A stretch of DNA of 64,000 nt from Cinnamomum chago (lineage: Eukaryota; Streptophyta; Magnoliopsida; Laurales; Lauraceae): positions 76,268,501 to 76,332,500 of the forward strand of contig CP142452.1 in assembly GCA_038049695.1 (NCBI GenBank). Direction: 5' to 3'. The position numbers and the translations under genes were made by a program. Below the pieces are notes generated by a model that saw only the letters and a list, made by a program, of their open reading frames with translations, was not told where the DNA came from and ran no database searches. Shown one piece after another: positions 1 through 9,985 of this stretch (positions are counted from its first letter, which is position 1; each line of letters begins with the position of its first letter).

Positions 1-952
1 CTAGGACCAAATAGTCCCTCCTAAGAAAATTTTAGCTAGTTGATTCAAGGCGAATCATAGATTTTAGAGGGCTCAAAAACCACCATATGAATCAGATCAG
101 AGGCTTTGACATTCTGAATAGTGTGATTTTGGGCTACCCTTCCACTCCTTAGTCCTCCTTCATATCAATAGTTTGATGAAATTAGAGGAAGACCAAGTCG
201 ACCCAAATTGTCGTGAAGTACACTATAATGGCCATTTAATCTTCCATTTATTGTTACTTGTCATGTTTTTTAAGCAACCCACTCACTTACATTTGCCAAC
301 ACCCATTTTAGTGATAAGCATATAAGTTATTACTCAAATCACTGAAATCACCACCATCAGTTAACTACATCTTGAACACCGGATTAACTTCCTTCATTCC
401 CCCTCTTTTTCATTGAAAAATAGTGTGTAAAATCTAGTGATCAATCGAATGGCCCACTGAAATTGACTTTTGAGTAGTTAGTTACAAAGAATAGTATGTA
501 TGTTGATAGCTTGGAATTTGGAAAGGTGCCCCACGTACGTATTTAGCAAGAGAGATTCACTACCCTAGGAAATCAGTCCCACTCTATACCCAACCATCTG
601 AAATCTCAAGACATGATATTTAGTTGTTATTAGAGACACAGTTCTTTTCCCCTGGAGCAGCTGCTAGAGCTAATTAAGGAGGCGTTCTTGCAACGCCCTC
701 TTCCGCGAAAATGGTAGAAGATTCTCGTTACGATTTGGTGTAGCGTCAACTTGATGTAGAAAATGATTCTTTAGCCGAAAGTCCTACCATCTTAGGTCAT
801 CTTTTCTGTGCTATAGAGGATCCGCCTATCATCCTGGGTCAGAAAGCGGTATAGTGGACGCGGTTTCCACTTCTACAGTTCGTGCACAAATGACTCCTAG
901 TAATGGCAGTAATGAAAACTCCAAACTGGACTCGAAAGAGCAAGAGATTATT
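1..952. other. Intergenic, no gene recognised
   Basis: No long open frame and no family that I recognise. Around 690-950 the plus strand has a short coding-like stretch broken by stops, which I cannot assign. It ends where the LTR-like repeat beginning at about 953 starts. Confidence 0.4.
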
Positions 953-2835
953 TGACGCTCCACCCTTGTGGACCCTCACTTATGTTTGAATTGTGTAAAT
1001 TATAGTATATGCTATCTAATTATACTAATTAATAGGGGTTAATAAGGGTAGATTGGTATTTTCCTAGGATGTTAGCCTATTTTATAACAATTAGTTCCTT
1101 TTTGTGTTTATAGGTTTTGTAGGGTGTTTATTAGACTTTTAAAGGTTTGCTAGTTAGTTAGAGGCCCTTGTTAGTAATTATAATTAATAGGAAGGGTTTC
1201 TACATTAGAATCTTCAAACTACACCTAAAATTCCCTAAATGCCCATGTACTTATCCTAAACTTAAATGAAACCAAATGGTGTGCTTTGGACCTTTCCTTT
1301 TCAACACAAATCTATATATACAAGCCTCCCCGATTCCAAACGATCTCTCATCTCTCTTTCTCTCTTCATTTCTCATTTTCTCTCCAATTCTCTCATTTCT
1401 CTCATTTCCCTCCAAGTTTTCCCCTCCAATTATCTCTTTAGAATCCTAGATCTAGGGTACCTACAAAGAAGAAAGGGTTCTTGTAAGCTACTATTATTAT
1501 CTATCCTAAGGATCTCTCTCATCTCCTAGAACTCTTCTCTATACAATAAAAGGTAATTTCGTTCCCTTAGCTCAATTTTCATAGAATTTTCTTTCTCTCT
1601 CTCTCTAGAATTTCCCTTTTCCCTTATGCAATTCTCTTGTGGATTTGGGTTTTGGAGCTGTAGATCTTCTTAGATTTGAGTTTTGGGTTGGTTAAGAGAT
1701 TGGAAGCCAAATGAGACTGAATTTTTATATTTGGAGCTTAAATTTCTATCTCTAGCCTAATACGTTGCAATTTGGAGAAAAGGTAAGTACAATCTACCTA
1801 TTTAGCATAGAATGCATGTTTTCTTTGTTTGATTTTGGGTACTTGATTGTTAGATCTATCTCTTTAAGCCTTGTTTTCTTTGATTTTGTCTTTTGATGGA
1901 TGTGTTTTCTCATTTGGAAAATCAATAGCCCAATTGATGATGGATTTGTGTTGGTTGGAGTGGTTTTGGTGATTATGGATGGTTTTATAATTATTAGAGA
2001 TGATTTGAGTTGGTTTTGATGGAAATTGGATTGGAATGGAAAAGATACATAAATCTGGAAATTTGAATTACGTGTGTACCCGGTCGACCACCCTTAATAC
2101 ACTGGGAACTAAGGAAATTAACTGGAACCTGAAATGTGTCTCGGTCCTAGAAAATCAGTGTACCCAGTCAACCGCCCTTGCAAGATGACGACTGGATATA
2201 CTGCACATGATGCTTTGAGAAGGAAGTCGAGTCTCAGCTACTTCAGTGTACTCGGACGACCGCCCTCGCAGGATGTCGATCAGACACATAGGAGAAATCC
2301 ACGAATTCAATTATGCCTGCAAAGTTTATGTCCAGAAGTCCATGTATAACTGGTCGACCTAGCACCCATTAAGTCGACCAGATATACTAGGCAGGATGTC
2401 AACCTTGTAATCAAAATGATGACTTTCCCAGTGTACTCGGTCAACTACCCTTGGAGGATGTCGACTGGATACACTGCAGACGGTGATTTTCCAGAATTTT
2501 AGATTTTGAGGTTATGATCTGTTGTGGGCCCATTGACGATCCAGGTGGACTTTCATTGGTGTGCCTAGCACGAGTCAAGGGTTTGGCTTAACTAACCTTG
2601 ACTCACGGGCGCCACCAAAGTAGGGTCTAGTGTATTGAATGAATTTCAATTCAACCCTTAAACGTTGTTGAAAATGCCTGTAACGTCAAGAGCACCAAAT
2701 ATACTTCCTTTGGCATCTGAAACTTCATTTAGGAATTGAATTGGATGACATGGACTTGGGCCTAAAAAGGGGGCCATGACCTAGGATTGGACCTTAGCTA
2801 TTCTTCCATTGATTGGCTTGGATTGAGGGGTATGT
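953..2835 (+). mobile_element. Long LTR copy 'A' (Gypsy-like), left part
   Basis: This is the left part of an LTR-like repeat that resumes at 8361. It matches the reverse complement of the 3417-7291 LTR along its length: the TGACGCTCCACCC start, the 'GAGTCAAGG..TTGACTC' stretch at 2570-2610 and 'CCTAGGATTGGACC' at 2781-2794. A TATA-like CTATATATAC lies at 1312-1321, followed by a CT-rich leader, as expected for the promoter of an LTR read on the plus strand. No coding domain is present. The family is inferred as Ty3/Gypsy with very long LTRs (Del/Tekay-like); this rests on layout only. Confidence 0.65.
2071..2490. repeat. Array of imperfect palindromic units in LTR A
   Basis: Four to five units of about 45-50 bp each pair an arm such as AGTGTACTCGGTCAAC with a downstream arm such as GTCGACTGGATACACT, separated by roughly 15-18 bases. 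Core motifs are GGTCGACC, GGTCAAC and GTCGACC. Clear units lie near 2071-2110, 2157-2205, 2244-2290, 2344-2387 and 2429-2480. The equivalent region of LTR C (5177-5699) has the same layout with different bases. Confidence 0.6.
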
Positions 2836-3416
2836 TGAAAGTCCTGGGATCCTAACCCTAAAGGGGGGGTGAATAGGGTGTGCTACAAATATGACCAATT
2901 TAGACCAATTTTAACTTCTTAACATAAACTAGTCACAAGTGATGATTAATCAAACAAGGTGCGGAAGCTAAAATAAACAATCACTACAAGTATACACCAC
3001 AACACAAAGGTTTATAGTGGTTCGGCCTCAATGCCTACGTCCACTACCAGCTTGTGATCCAATCACCCCACCGGATTTCCACTAACTATGCTTTTTACTA
3101 GGCTAAGCAATAACCTTTACAATGTTGTTTTTCTAGGCTTAACAACAACCTTTACAATGTTGTTTTTCTAGGCTTAACAACAACCTTTACAAGCTGCTTT
3201 TCTAGGCTAAGCAATAACCTTTACACAATGCTTTTATTAGGCTAAGCAATAACCTTTAAAAAAGAAAGATTTCTCTAAGAAGGTGTCTTCACAAAAGATC
3301 ACTCTAAGAGATACAATTTAAGCTCAATGATGTTGCTTCTTAAATAGGCTAATATGAAAGTGTAAATCAACTCACACAAACACTATATGAATGCAAATGT
3401 GTATGCTCATGATGTG
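2836..3416. mobile_element. Unclassified repeat 'B' inserted in LTR A, left part
   Basis: The sequence starts just after TATGT (2831-2835), which recurs at 8361-8365 where LTR A resumes. It contains a G-run followed by GTGAATAGGGTG (2865-2880) and a GTGGTTCGGC..GCCTACGT block (3017-3042) that recurs in altered form near 17848-17872. It continues after the solo LTR at 7292-7967. No protein domain is visible, so the class is open. Confidence 0.5.
3089..3262. repeat. Tandem repeat, about 5 units of 33-40 bp
   Basis: Units of the form 'CTTTTTCTAGGCTAAGCAA' followed by 'TAACCTTTACAATG' follow one another five times with small changes (AAGCAATAACC versus AACAACAACC). The array lies inside repeat B. 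Confidence 0.75.
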
Positions 3417-6400
3417 TGTAATGCCCCAATTCCGGATACCGATATACTCGTTCGATTACCCGAAATTGGCACGCTACTTCCCGGAAAATCCGAGAACTTC
3501 CAAGATCGTAGGCCGCAGTGAGGTCCAATTTAAAACTTTTTGACCAACATAGTTATAACATTTAAATTGCGGAAGCATAACGATTTAAATGAAGCGGAAG
3601 CAATAGGTATCGATGTATATATATATTAAGTATGAGCGGAACATCAATCTAATTAAAATGATTCAATATTAATCAAAGTTAATACATTTTGAGTCTACCC
3701 AACTCACTACAAAGTTTCGCTCAAACCCAAAATAAATGGAGTCCCTCAAAACCCATGTATAAACTCCTCGTCCTCCGGCTCGACATCCGTGTCGGCCGGG
3801 CCCCATGCGTACTCTCCTGCAACGGGTGCCTCCACTACAGCTAGTGTGTCATCTGGGATCTCGGGATCAAGGCCTAAGCACCATAGAATGGGTCAGATCT
3901 AACGATCTGGCAAGATACAGCATACTACTAACATAGAACATATATATCAAAGGAAATAAAGACGAGTACATAAATTAAATGAGTAGCAAGGGAAAAGAAC
4001 TAGGCAGTTGTGCATTTAAATCATAAGGAATCAGTATAAATAGAAACAACTAAATTACTATAAACAAGGTGGCACATTCACACGAGCTGGAATACCGCGG
4101 GATATTATGCCGCGGCCCTCCCATACTGAACACAGTCGCGGTGGGGAATCTCACCAGGGAATAAAATCCCGAATATCACTCATCAACTCATCATCTCATC
4201 ACTCCAGATCGGCACGGTATGACACCTTGCCGTCTTAACCACACAGCTCATCATGATAGCTCCTCAATACTCAACTAGCTCCTACCGAGGATGATCAGTC
4301 CACCGGCTGAGCTTAAATCAACCGAGTGAATGTTCATGCCGACTCGAGAATAACTCTAAGGTCTGTGTCTGTCTAGGCTTTGCCTTGCGTGAACAAGGTC
4401 CTAACAATACCTCTATAAGGTCCACACATCTTAATTCAGTCTCTGGATCTTATTCAAGATCCAGGCCCACTCGTTGGATCCATACCAAGGCCCATCAGTA
4501 CATGGCCTGGTCTAAAACCGTCCAAACGAGGCAACCAATCCATCTACTACTGACAAACAATTCCATTATAATCCATATAACTTAACAGTCCAATAGAAAC
4601 TATCTCTTCAAGCTAAAGGGTTCACATCACCACACTTAGGCCCAATAAGGGCCCGCCTAGACACAGACACGGGTCAATGATCTCCGAAGTCACATCATCG
4701 GGTCACCTCTAGATACCCTAGGTTCAGGTCTTCCATTTATGTTCAATTAATGGTAAGCAGCTATTCTAAAGATCTAAGAATGACAATAAATGATAACAGT
4801 GAAGTATAAACTTCAATCAGAGAATCAACGGGAAATCCAACGGTCCAATCCTAGGTAATGGGCCACTTTAGGTTCGGGTCTATCTCCGGTAATTCGATCT
4901 CTAAACGATGTCATTAATGCCGTAAAATATTGTATTTGGTGCTTAGTTAGTTAATGGCATCTATGACAACTCTTGGAGGTCGAATCATCTTAGATTATCA
5001 ACCAAAACTCTAAACAGTGGTCCCCGCGAGTCAAGGTTGAGCCACACCGTTGACTCGGGCTTAGGACACTGATAAATACTCATTTGGATGGTCAATGGGC
5101 CCCACAACTGATCATATCTCCTAAATGTTGAAAACTGGAACAATCAGGGTTTTCCAGGTGAACCTGATGTGTTGTGAGCTCGGTTGATTTCCTGGCCTGG
5201 AAGATCAACCGAGTTCACTGACAAACCTGAATCAGGCTTCCTGGACAACTCAATTCGTTTTTAAAGGCTTACAGCGTGTCCGGTCAAACAACCTGGCCTG
5301 GATGATTGACCGCATACTCTGAAAACCTTAGAACGATTGATGTTCCCGCTTTAAACATCACCTAAAGTAAAATCCTAAGTATCAAGTCCATTTGGGTGTA
5401 AGGAGTCTGAGTTTTGATTGAAGAACCAACTTTCAGTCACTTCCTGCACAAACAGCGTGAATCGGGTCAACCGGTGCGAGACCAGGTCAACCCGACTATT
5501 TGAAATGAAATTTGTGCAAGAAATGGCTAAGGGCCAGTTTTCCAAGAAATCTCAGTGTGGCCGGTTAACCGGCCTGCATAGTCCGGTTAACCGGCTGCAC
5601 TGCAGCAAGCCCCTGCAGGAACTTAACTGGGAGCTACCCTTCCAGAAATTTCAGTGTGGCCGGTTAACCGGCCTGCATAGTCCGGTTAACCGGCTGCACG
5701 AAACCTGGGATTTTTCCAGGTTCTGCAGTCCCTCTGTTTTGGCTCCACTTCCACCCAAACTACTTCCAATCCATTCCAAACATCTCCAAACCATCTCCAA
5801 ACATAGATTAACTCCAAAGCCCAACAAATAACCCTACTTGGACCCATTGATCTACCAAATGGGAGGTGAAAACCCCCATCCATCAATGCCATTTCCATCC
5901 AAGAATACACAAACAAGCTCAGGTAGAAACTAAACCATAACAGAACATCAAATGAAATGGAAAACTACTGAATCATGAACTAAAATACACATCCTAAGTT
6001 ATGAGTATGATGCACTTGCCTCTTGTAGCTTGAGAGAGAGGTTGTAGAGAAGAAACAGAGGAAGAGATAGTAACAGAGAAAGAACCCACTTCCAGCTGAA
6101 TCAGAAATGATGAAGAAGGAGATGATCACCCAGCAGCTACTCTTAGGACCACCCAGCAGTAGCAGCAGTTACAGAGGGTGAAATGAAGAAGAAGCACACA
6201 GCAATAGTTCCCAGCTCAAAGGGGAGAAGAAGTATGGCAGCTGAAGCTCCTTAATGGAGAATTCCAGCACAACAGTAGCCTCCCAGGGAAATTCCAGCAG
6301 AGTAACAGATGAGGGAATGAAGAGAAGAAGATAAAGGAAATGAAGAAACAGATGGCTGCAGCTCCTAGATCATTTTCCCATATGGACAGCAGCTCCCAGG

Positions 6401-7291
6401 TGAGAATTCCAGCACAAACAGGAAGGTAGGAGCAGTAGTAGCAGCTGATACAGATTTAGTGGCTTGGTGGAGGTGAAATGTGAAAGGAAGAAGAGGGTGA
6501 ATCAGCTGTAGCAAGGGTCTTCAAGATGGAAATTCCAGCAACAGGAGAAGGAAGATGAGATGCAGCAGCTCCAGAGGAAATTTCAGCAGAGTAACAGCAG
6601 AGAATGAAGAGGGAAAAGGGGTGGCTGCTCCAGCTGAAGTGAAGAAGGGCACAGCAACAGCTTCAAGATGGAGTTTCCAGCAACAGTAGTTGGTTGCACT
6701 GCTCAAACGTATGAGAGGAATTTAGGGGTGGAAGTTGGGAGTTGAAATGGGCTGGAGGTGGTTTCCTTGGGAAGAGGGCTGGAAGTTATCTTGGGAAGGG
6801 GGCTGCTTAGGGTTTAGGGTTTATTGCAAATGGGGGTTAAGAGATATTATATAGGTCTAGGGGGAAGTGATTAAAGACTATAACACCCTTAGGGTTTAGT
6901 GAGATTAGGGTTAGGGTTTAAGGGTGGTTGGGTCATTTGGTTAGGAAGTTTCTAGAAGAGAGGCACCTTAGCACTAAACCCACTTAATTAACTTAATTAA
7001 TTAGACTCTACTAACTAAGCCTAAGATTAACACAACACCCAACTTAATTAAAAACACTAACCCACTAAGTTAATCTAACTAACTTAGGAAATCTAACTAG
7101 ACAATCTAATTAGCCCCTAATTAGCCCAAATAAAACAGTAATAAACAATGATTAGCCATAATTAGCGAAGATTAGCGAAGATTAACAAGGATTAGCAAAG
7201 ATTAACATAATTAAACAATAATTAACATAAATTAGAGTTAATTAGTCTATAAAATAGCCCTTAGAGGGCCCACCAAGGGTGGGACCTCACA
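3417..7291 (-). mobile_element. Solo LTR 'C', 3.9 kb, Gypsy-like, flanked by ATGTG target duplication
   Basis: The sequence starts TGTAATGCCCC and ends GACCTCACA, so it has TG..CA ends. The 5-bp target duplication ATGTG lies at 3412-3416 and 7292-7296. No primer site, polypurine tract or coding domain is attached, which is what a solo LTR left by LTR-LTR recombination looks like. A TATA box (CTATATAATATC) near 6850, followed by a CT-rich leader, reads on the minus strand, so I place the element there. It is the same family as LTR A (953-9450) but in the opposite orientation. Open frames within it, such as 5418-5831, are not genes. A gap-free family consensus would show whether a few kb of R/U5 is normal for it. 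Confidence 0.75.
5177..5699. repeat. Array of palindromic units in LTR C
   Basis: Five hairpin-forming units. At 5177-5221 the arms TGAGCTCGGTTGAT and ATCAACCGAGTTCA pair at 13 of 14 positions. Weaker units lie at 5274-5316 and 5457-5500. Two exact 49-bp copies lie at 5552-5600 and 5651-5699, and each holds two perfect CCGGTTAACCGG palindromes, giving four in all. The two exact copies suggest a recent duplication or local conversion. Confidence 0.75.
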
Positions 7292-7967
7292 ATGTGTGTG
7301 TGTGATAACTTCAATCAAGTTTAAAAAGAAGGCTCATTCAAATATATGCTCAAAGCATTTCAAAGTTTAAGGCACATAAAAGATTTGATTGAAGTTTAAT
7401 GCAAATCACATGTATGAGAAACAACTTGTTAATTACATGAAAATCAAAGACTCACAAGTTGTATGAAAATGACTAACTTAGAACATGTGATGCATGTGCA
7501 ATGTTGTTTTCAAAACCAAATTAATTTAACTAAAGTTTAAATGAATGAAAACAACAAATTGAGTTTCAACCAAGAAAATGATTCATGCTAAAGGAAATCA
7601 AAGATTTAGGCTAAGCATGATTAATGAAGATTTTAAATCAAAACTTGGTTTGAAAACAAAGTGAAGAATCCAATCTTAATTTGATCAAAGATTAAGAGAA
7701 GAATGGATTCAACACATCATAATTATCATGCTAAAAATCATTTGCCAATATTTTAAACAAAGCATATAACATATGATTAAGAGAGGTAGAGCTTACTTAG
7801 AGATTTAACTTCACTAATCCAAGCTTTAGCTCTCCAAATGACTCTTTGGTCTCTCTTAGTTCATCCCCTTTGTCTTGTCTCCAAACTCCTCAAAGATGGC
7901 TTAAAAATCTCCAACTTTGACAAATGAATGAACTTCATTTTATAGCTCAAAACTGCCCAACGCAGAT
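7292..7967. mobile_element. Unclassified repeat 'B', right part
   Basis: Continuation of the repeat that starts at 2836, resuming after the ATGTG duplication (7292-7296) of the solo LTR. It is A-rich and non-coding, with many words of the AAAGATTTGATT and AAGTTTAATG type. It ends against the TRIM element at 7968. Confidence 0.45.
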
Positions 7968-8360
7968 TGTTGAGGTCAACGTCCACCCTCGCTCCTGAGC
8001 GGTCATAATTGTGGTTGAGCCCTCGCCCTCACCATAAAACTATTGTTGTGCCATTTCCTATCACCAATTGGTTTTGGGATAAGTGGTAGCTCAATAGGGT
8101 GTAAGATCCTACAAGTGGTATCAGAGCCTGGTAGGTCGGGTGTTCGAGTCACGGGACACGCATTTTGCGAGTTCGCAGCAGGAGTCGCGGCGGGTGTGCC
8201 GTTGAGGGAGGGATTGCTGAGGTCAACGTCCACCCTCGCTCCTGAGCGGTCATAATTGTGGTTGAGCCCTCGCCCTCACCGTAAAACTATTGTTGTGTCA
8301 TTTCCTATCACCAATTGATTTTGGGATAAGTGGTAGCTCAATAGGGTCTAAGATCCTACG
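7968..8360 (+). mobile_element. TRIM (terminal-repeat retrotransposon in miniature)
   Basis: Two direct repeats of 146 bp, 7968-8113 and 8215-8360, differ at about six positions (4%). Between them is an internal domain of only 101 bp. It begins with TGGTATCAGAGCC (8116-8128), the usual primer site for initiator tRNA-Met, and ends in a purine-rich GAGGGAGGGA just before the second repeat. No coding capacity exists or is expected in a TRIM. The 4% divergence suggests a few million years at usual plant rates (inference). The 3' end coincides with the point where LTR A resumes. Confidence 0.85.
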
Positions 8361-9450
8361 TATGTTAGACTTTATTCATTGATGCTCACTCTTATATTTA
8401 TATATTGCTTATACATGTTAATTAAATGGAAAATGGAGGACCCGAACCTAGGGTTTCCTAGTGGTGACCCGGAATTATGGATGGATCGAGGTCATTTGAC
8501 TCGTGTCTGTGGCTAAGCGGGCCTAAGGATGGATGGATATGATTACCTTAGAGAAAAGGACTATTTTAATGACTTGTAAACCCATTTATGAATGGGAAAT
8601 GAAATGAACAATGGTAGACTTAGATATTGATGAGGTACTTGATTGTGTTGGACTGAGATCAGGACATGGTGGTTCATGGTCGTGGATTCAATGATGGACT
8701 TGAACTATGGATTGTATTTATGGATTAGACTTGGATACCGGACCTTGTATGGATATGTTATGACCATGCTCGCGCAATGATAGCTTAGACAGACAAAGAC
8801 CTTTACTTGTTTCCATGAGTCAGCAATAAACATTCACTCGGTTATTATAAGCTTAGCTTTGGACTGATCATCCTTGGTGAGAGCTATTATTTGTGGATGC
8901 GGCTATCGTGACGAGCTATGGTTAGACGGCCGGCAGACTCTGGTAAGTATATGTTTCGTTTGCAGTAGGCAGACTCCGGTAACGGCATATATACTTTTTA
9001 GGATTTTTTTATTGTTATTTGGCAAGGCTTGTTATCCTTTGCATTGCACTTTATTTTTCCTACCGTGACTGGTTGACAGTATGGGAGGGCCACGGCATAA
9101 TATCCTGCGGTGGCCAGCTCGGTGAATGTGTCATATTGGTGGATGGTGAGTTAGATGATTTACTTCCTTACTAGTTCGCTATACTTTGCACGATTGCTTA
9201 CTTCTGTACATTTGTTACTATTATGATATTATCACCGTTTCTATTCTCTTTTGATGCATACATCCTATGTTACTTGTATATTGTGCATTGTCAGGTCCTT
9301 GGATATGACCATCTTTTGGTGTTTAGGTATTATCCCTGACCTCGAGGGTGATGCACTTCTCGAGGCGCTTGCAGTCGACGAGTACGGGTGGGGATCGACA
9401 AACCGGGAGGTGGAGTCGGAGGTTGGAGTGCCTGTACTAGGAGATTGAGT
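8361..9450 (+). mobile_element. Long LTR copy 'A' (Gypsy-like), right part
   Basis: Resumes LTR A after the insert. It is collinear with the reverse complement of 4790-3780: GAACCTAGGG..GGTGACCCG near 8444-8472, CATTCACTCGGT at 8830-8841, GGCCACGGCATAATATCC at 9089-9106 and a CTGACC..GAGGGTGATGCAC stretch at 9337-9357. Homology fades after about 9450, so the right end of this LTR is not visible. The small open frames here are not supported as genes. Confidence 0.6.
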
Positions 9451-9985
9451 GAAGTGTGACTTCTAATTCTGGAAAAAAAGGATCTACTCCATAATAAACT
9501 ATAAATAAGCGGAAAGGATTAGAGATCTCTCCACACAATCTCATAAGGCTCTTTCTCTCCTTCCTCCTCTTCTCTCCTTTGGTTTCTTTCTAGAGTGTTA
9601 AGGTTTTCTTCTCCTTAAAGATCCCACCATTTTCTTTGAGGAGTTCTCTATATGAGGGTCATAGCGTGGAAGAACAATCAAATCTATGAAAGGGTTTCGC
9701 AGAATCAAGTTTTCTAGTTCTCAATTTGAGCATAACCAAGCTTTTAAGGTATAGATCTACTATCTAGTTACTTAAAGTAAATCTTTTAGTTTGTGCTTGT
9801 TTTTCTTGATTTGTCTTCTTAATAGATTTTTTACCTTAATGCTTGAGATTAGGGTTTCAGGGCTTGGGATTGAGTTCTTGGCCTTTTGGATGTTTGATCC
9901 CTGTATTAAGTGGGTCAAAAGTTTTTGAAACATGTTTATAAAACCCACCTACTTCCAACATAATTTGTTGGAAGTAGGTGGGCCT
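9451..9985. other. Non-coding spacer, LTR-like, with 17-bp hairpin
   Basis: A TATA-like ACTATAAATAAG (9498-9509) is followed by a CT-rich stretch, resembling an LTR promoter, but no ends can be defined. At the right edge a perfect inverted repeat (CCCACCTACTTCCAACA, 9944-9960, with its complement at 9966-9982, 5-nt loop) marks the junction with the Gypsy gag sequence. Confidence 0.45.
9944..9982. repeat. Perfect 17-bp inverted repeat, 5-nt loop
   Basis: CCCACCTACTTCCAACA and its exact reverse complement are separated by TAATT. The second arm starts TGTTGG and the first ends CCAACA, which are typical retrotransposon LTR termini facing each other. Confidence 0.9.

Noticed and set aside
3089-3262. 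CRISPR-like array
   Set aside because: Units adjoin without unique spacers and lie in a plant repeat; a simple tandem repeat.
5418-5831. 137-codon plus-strand open frame
   Set aside because: It lies inside a solo LTR and spans its palindromic repeats; no domain.
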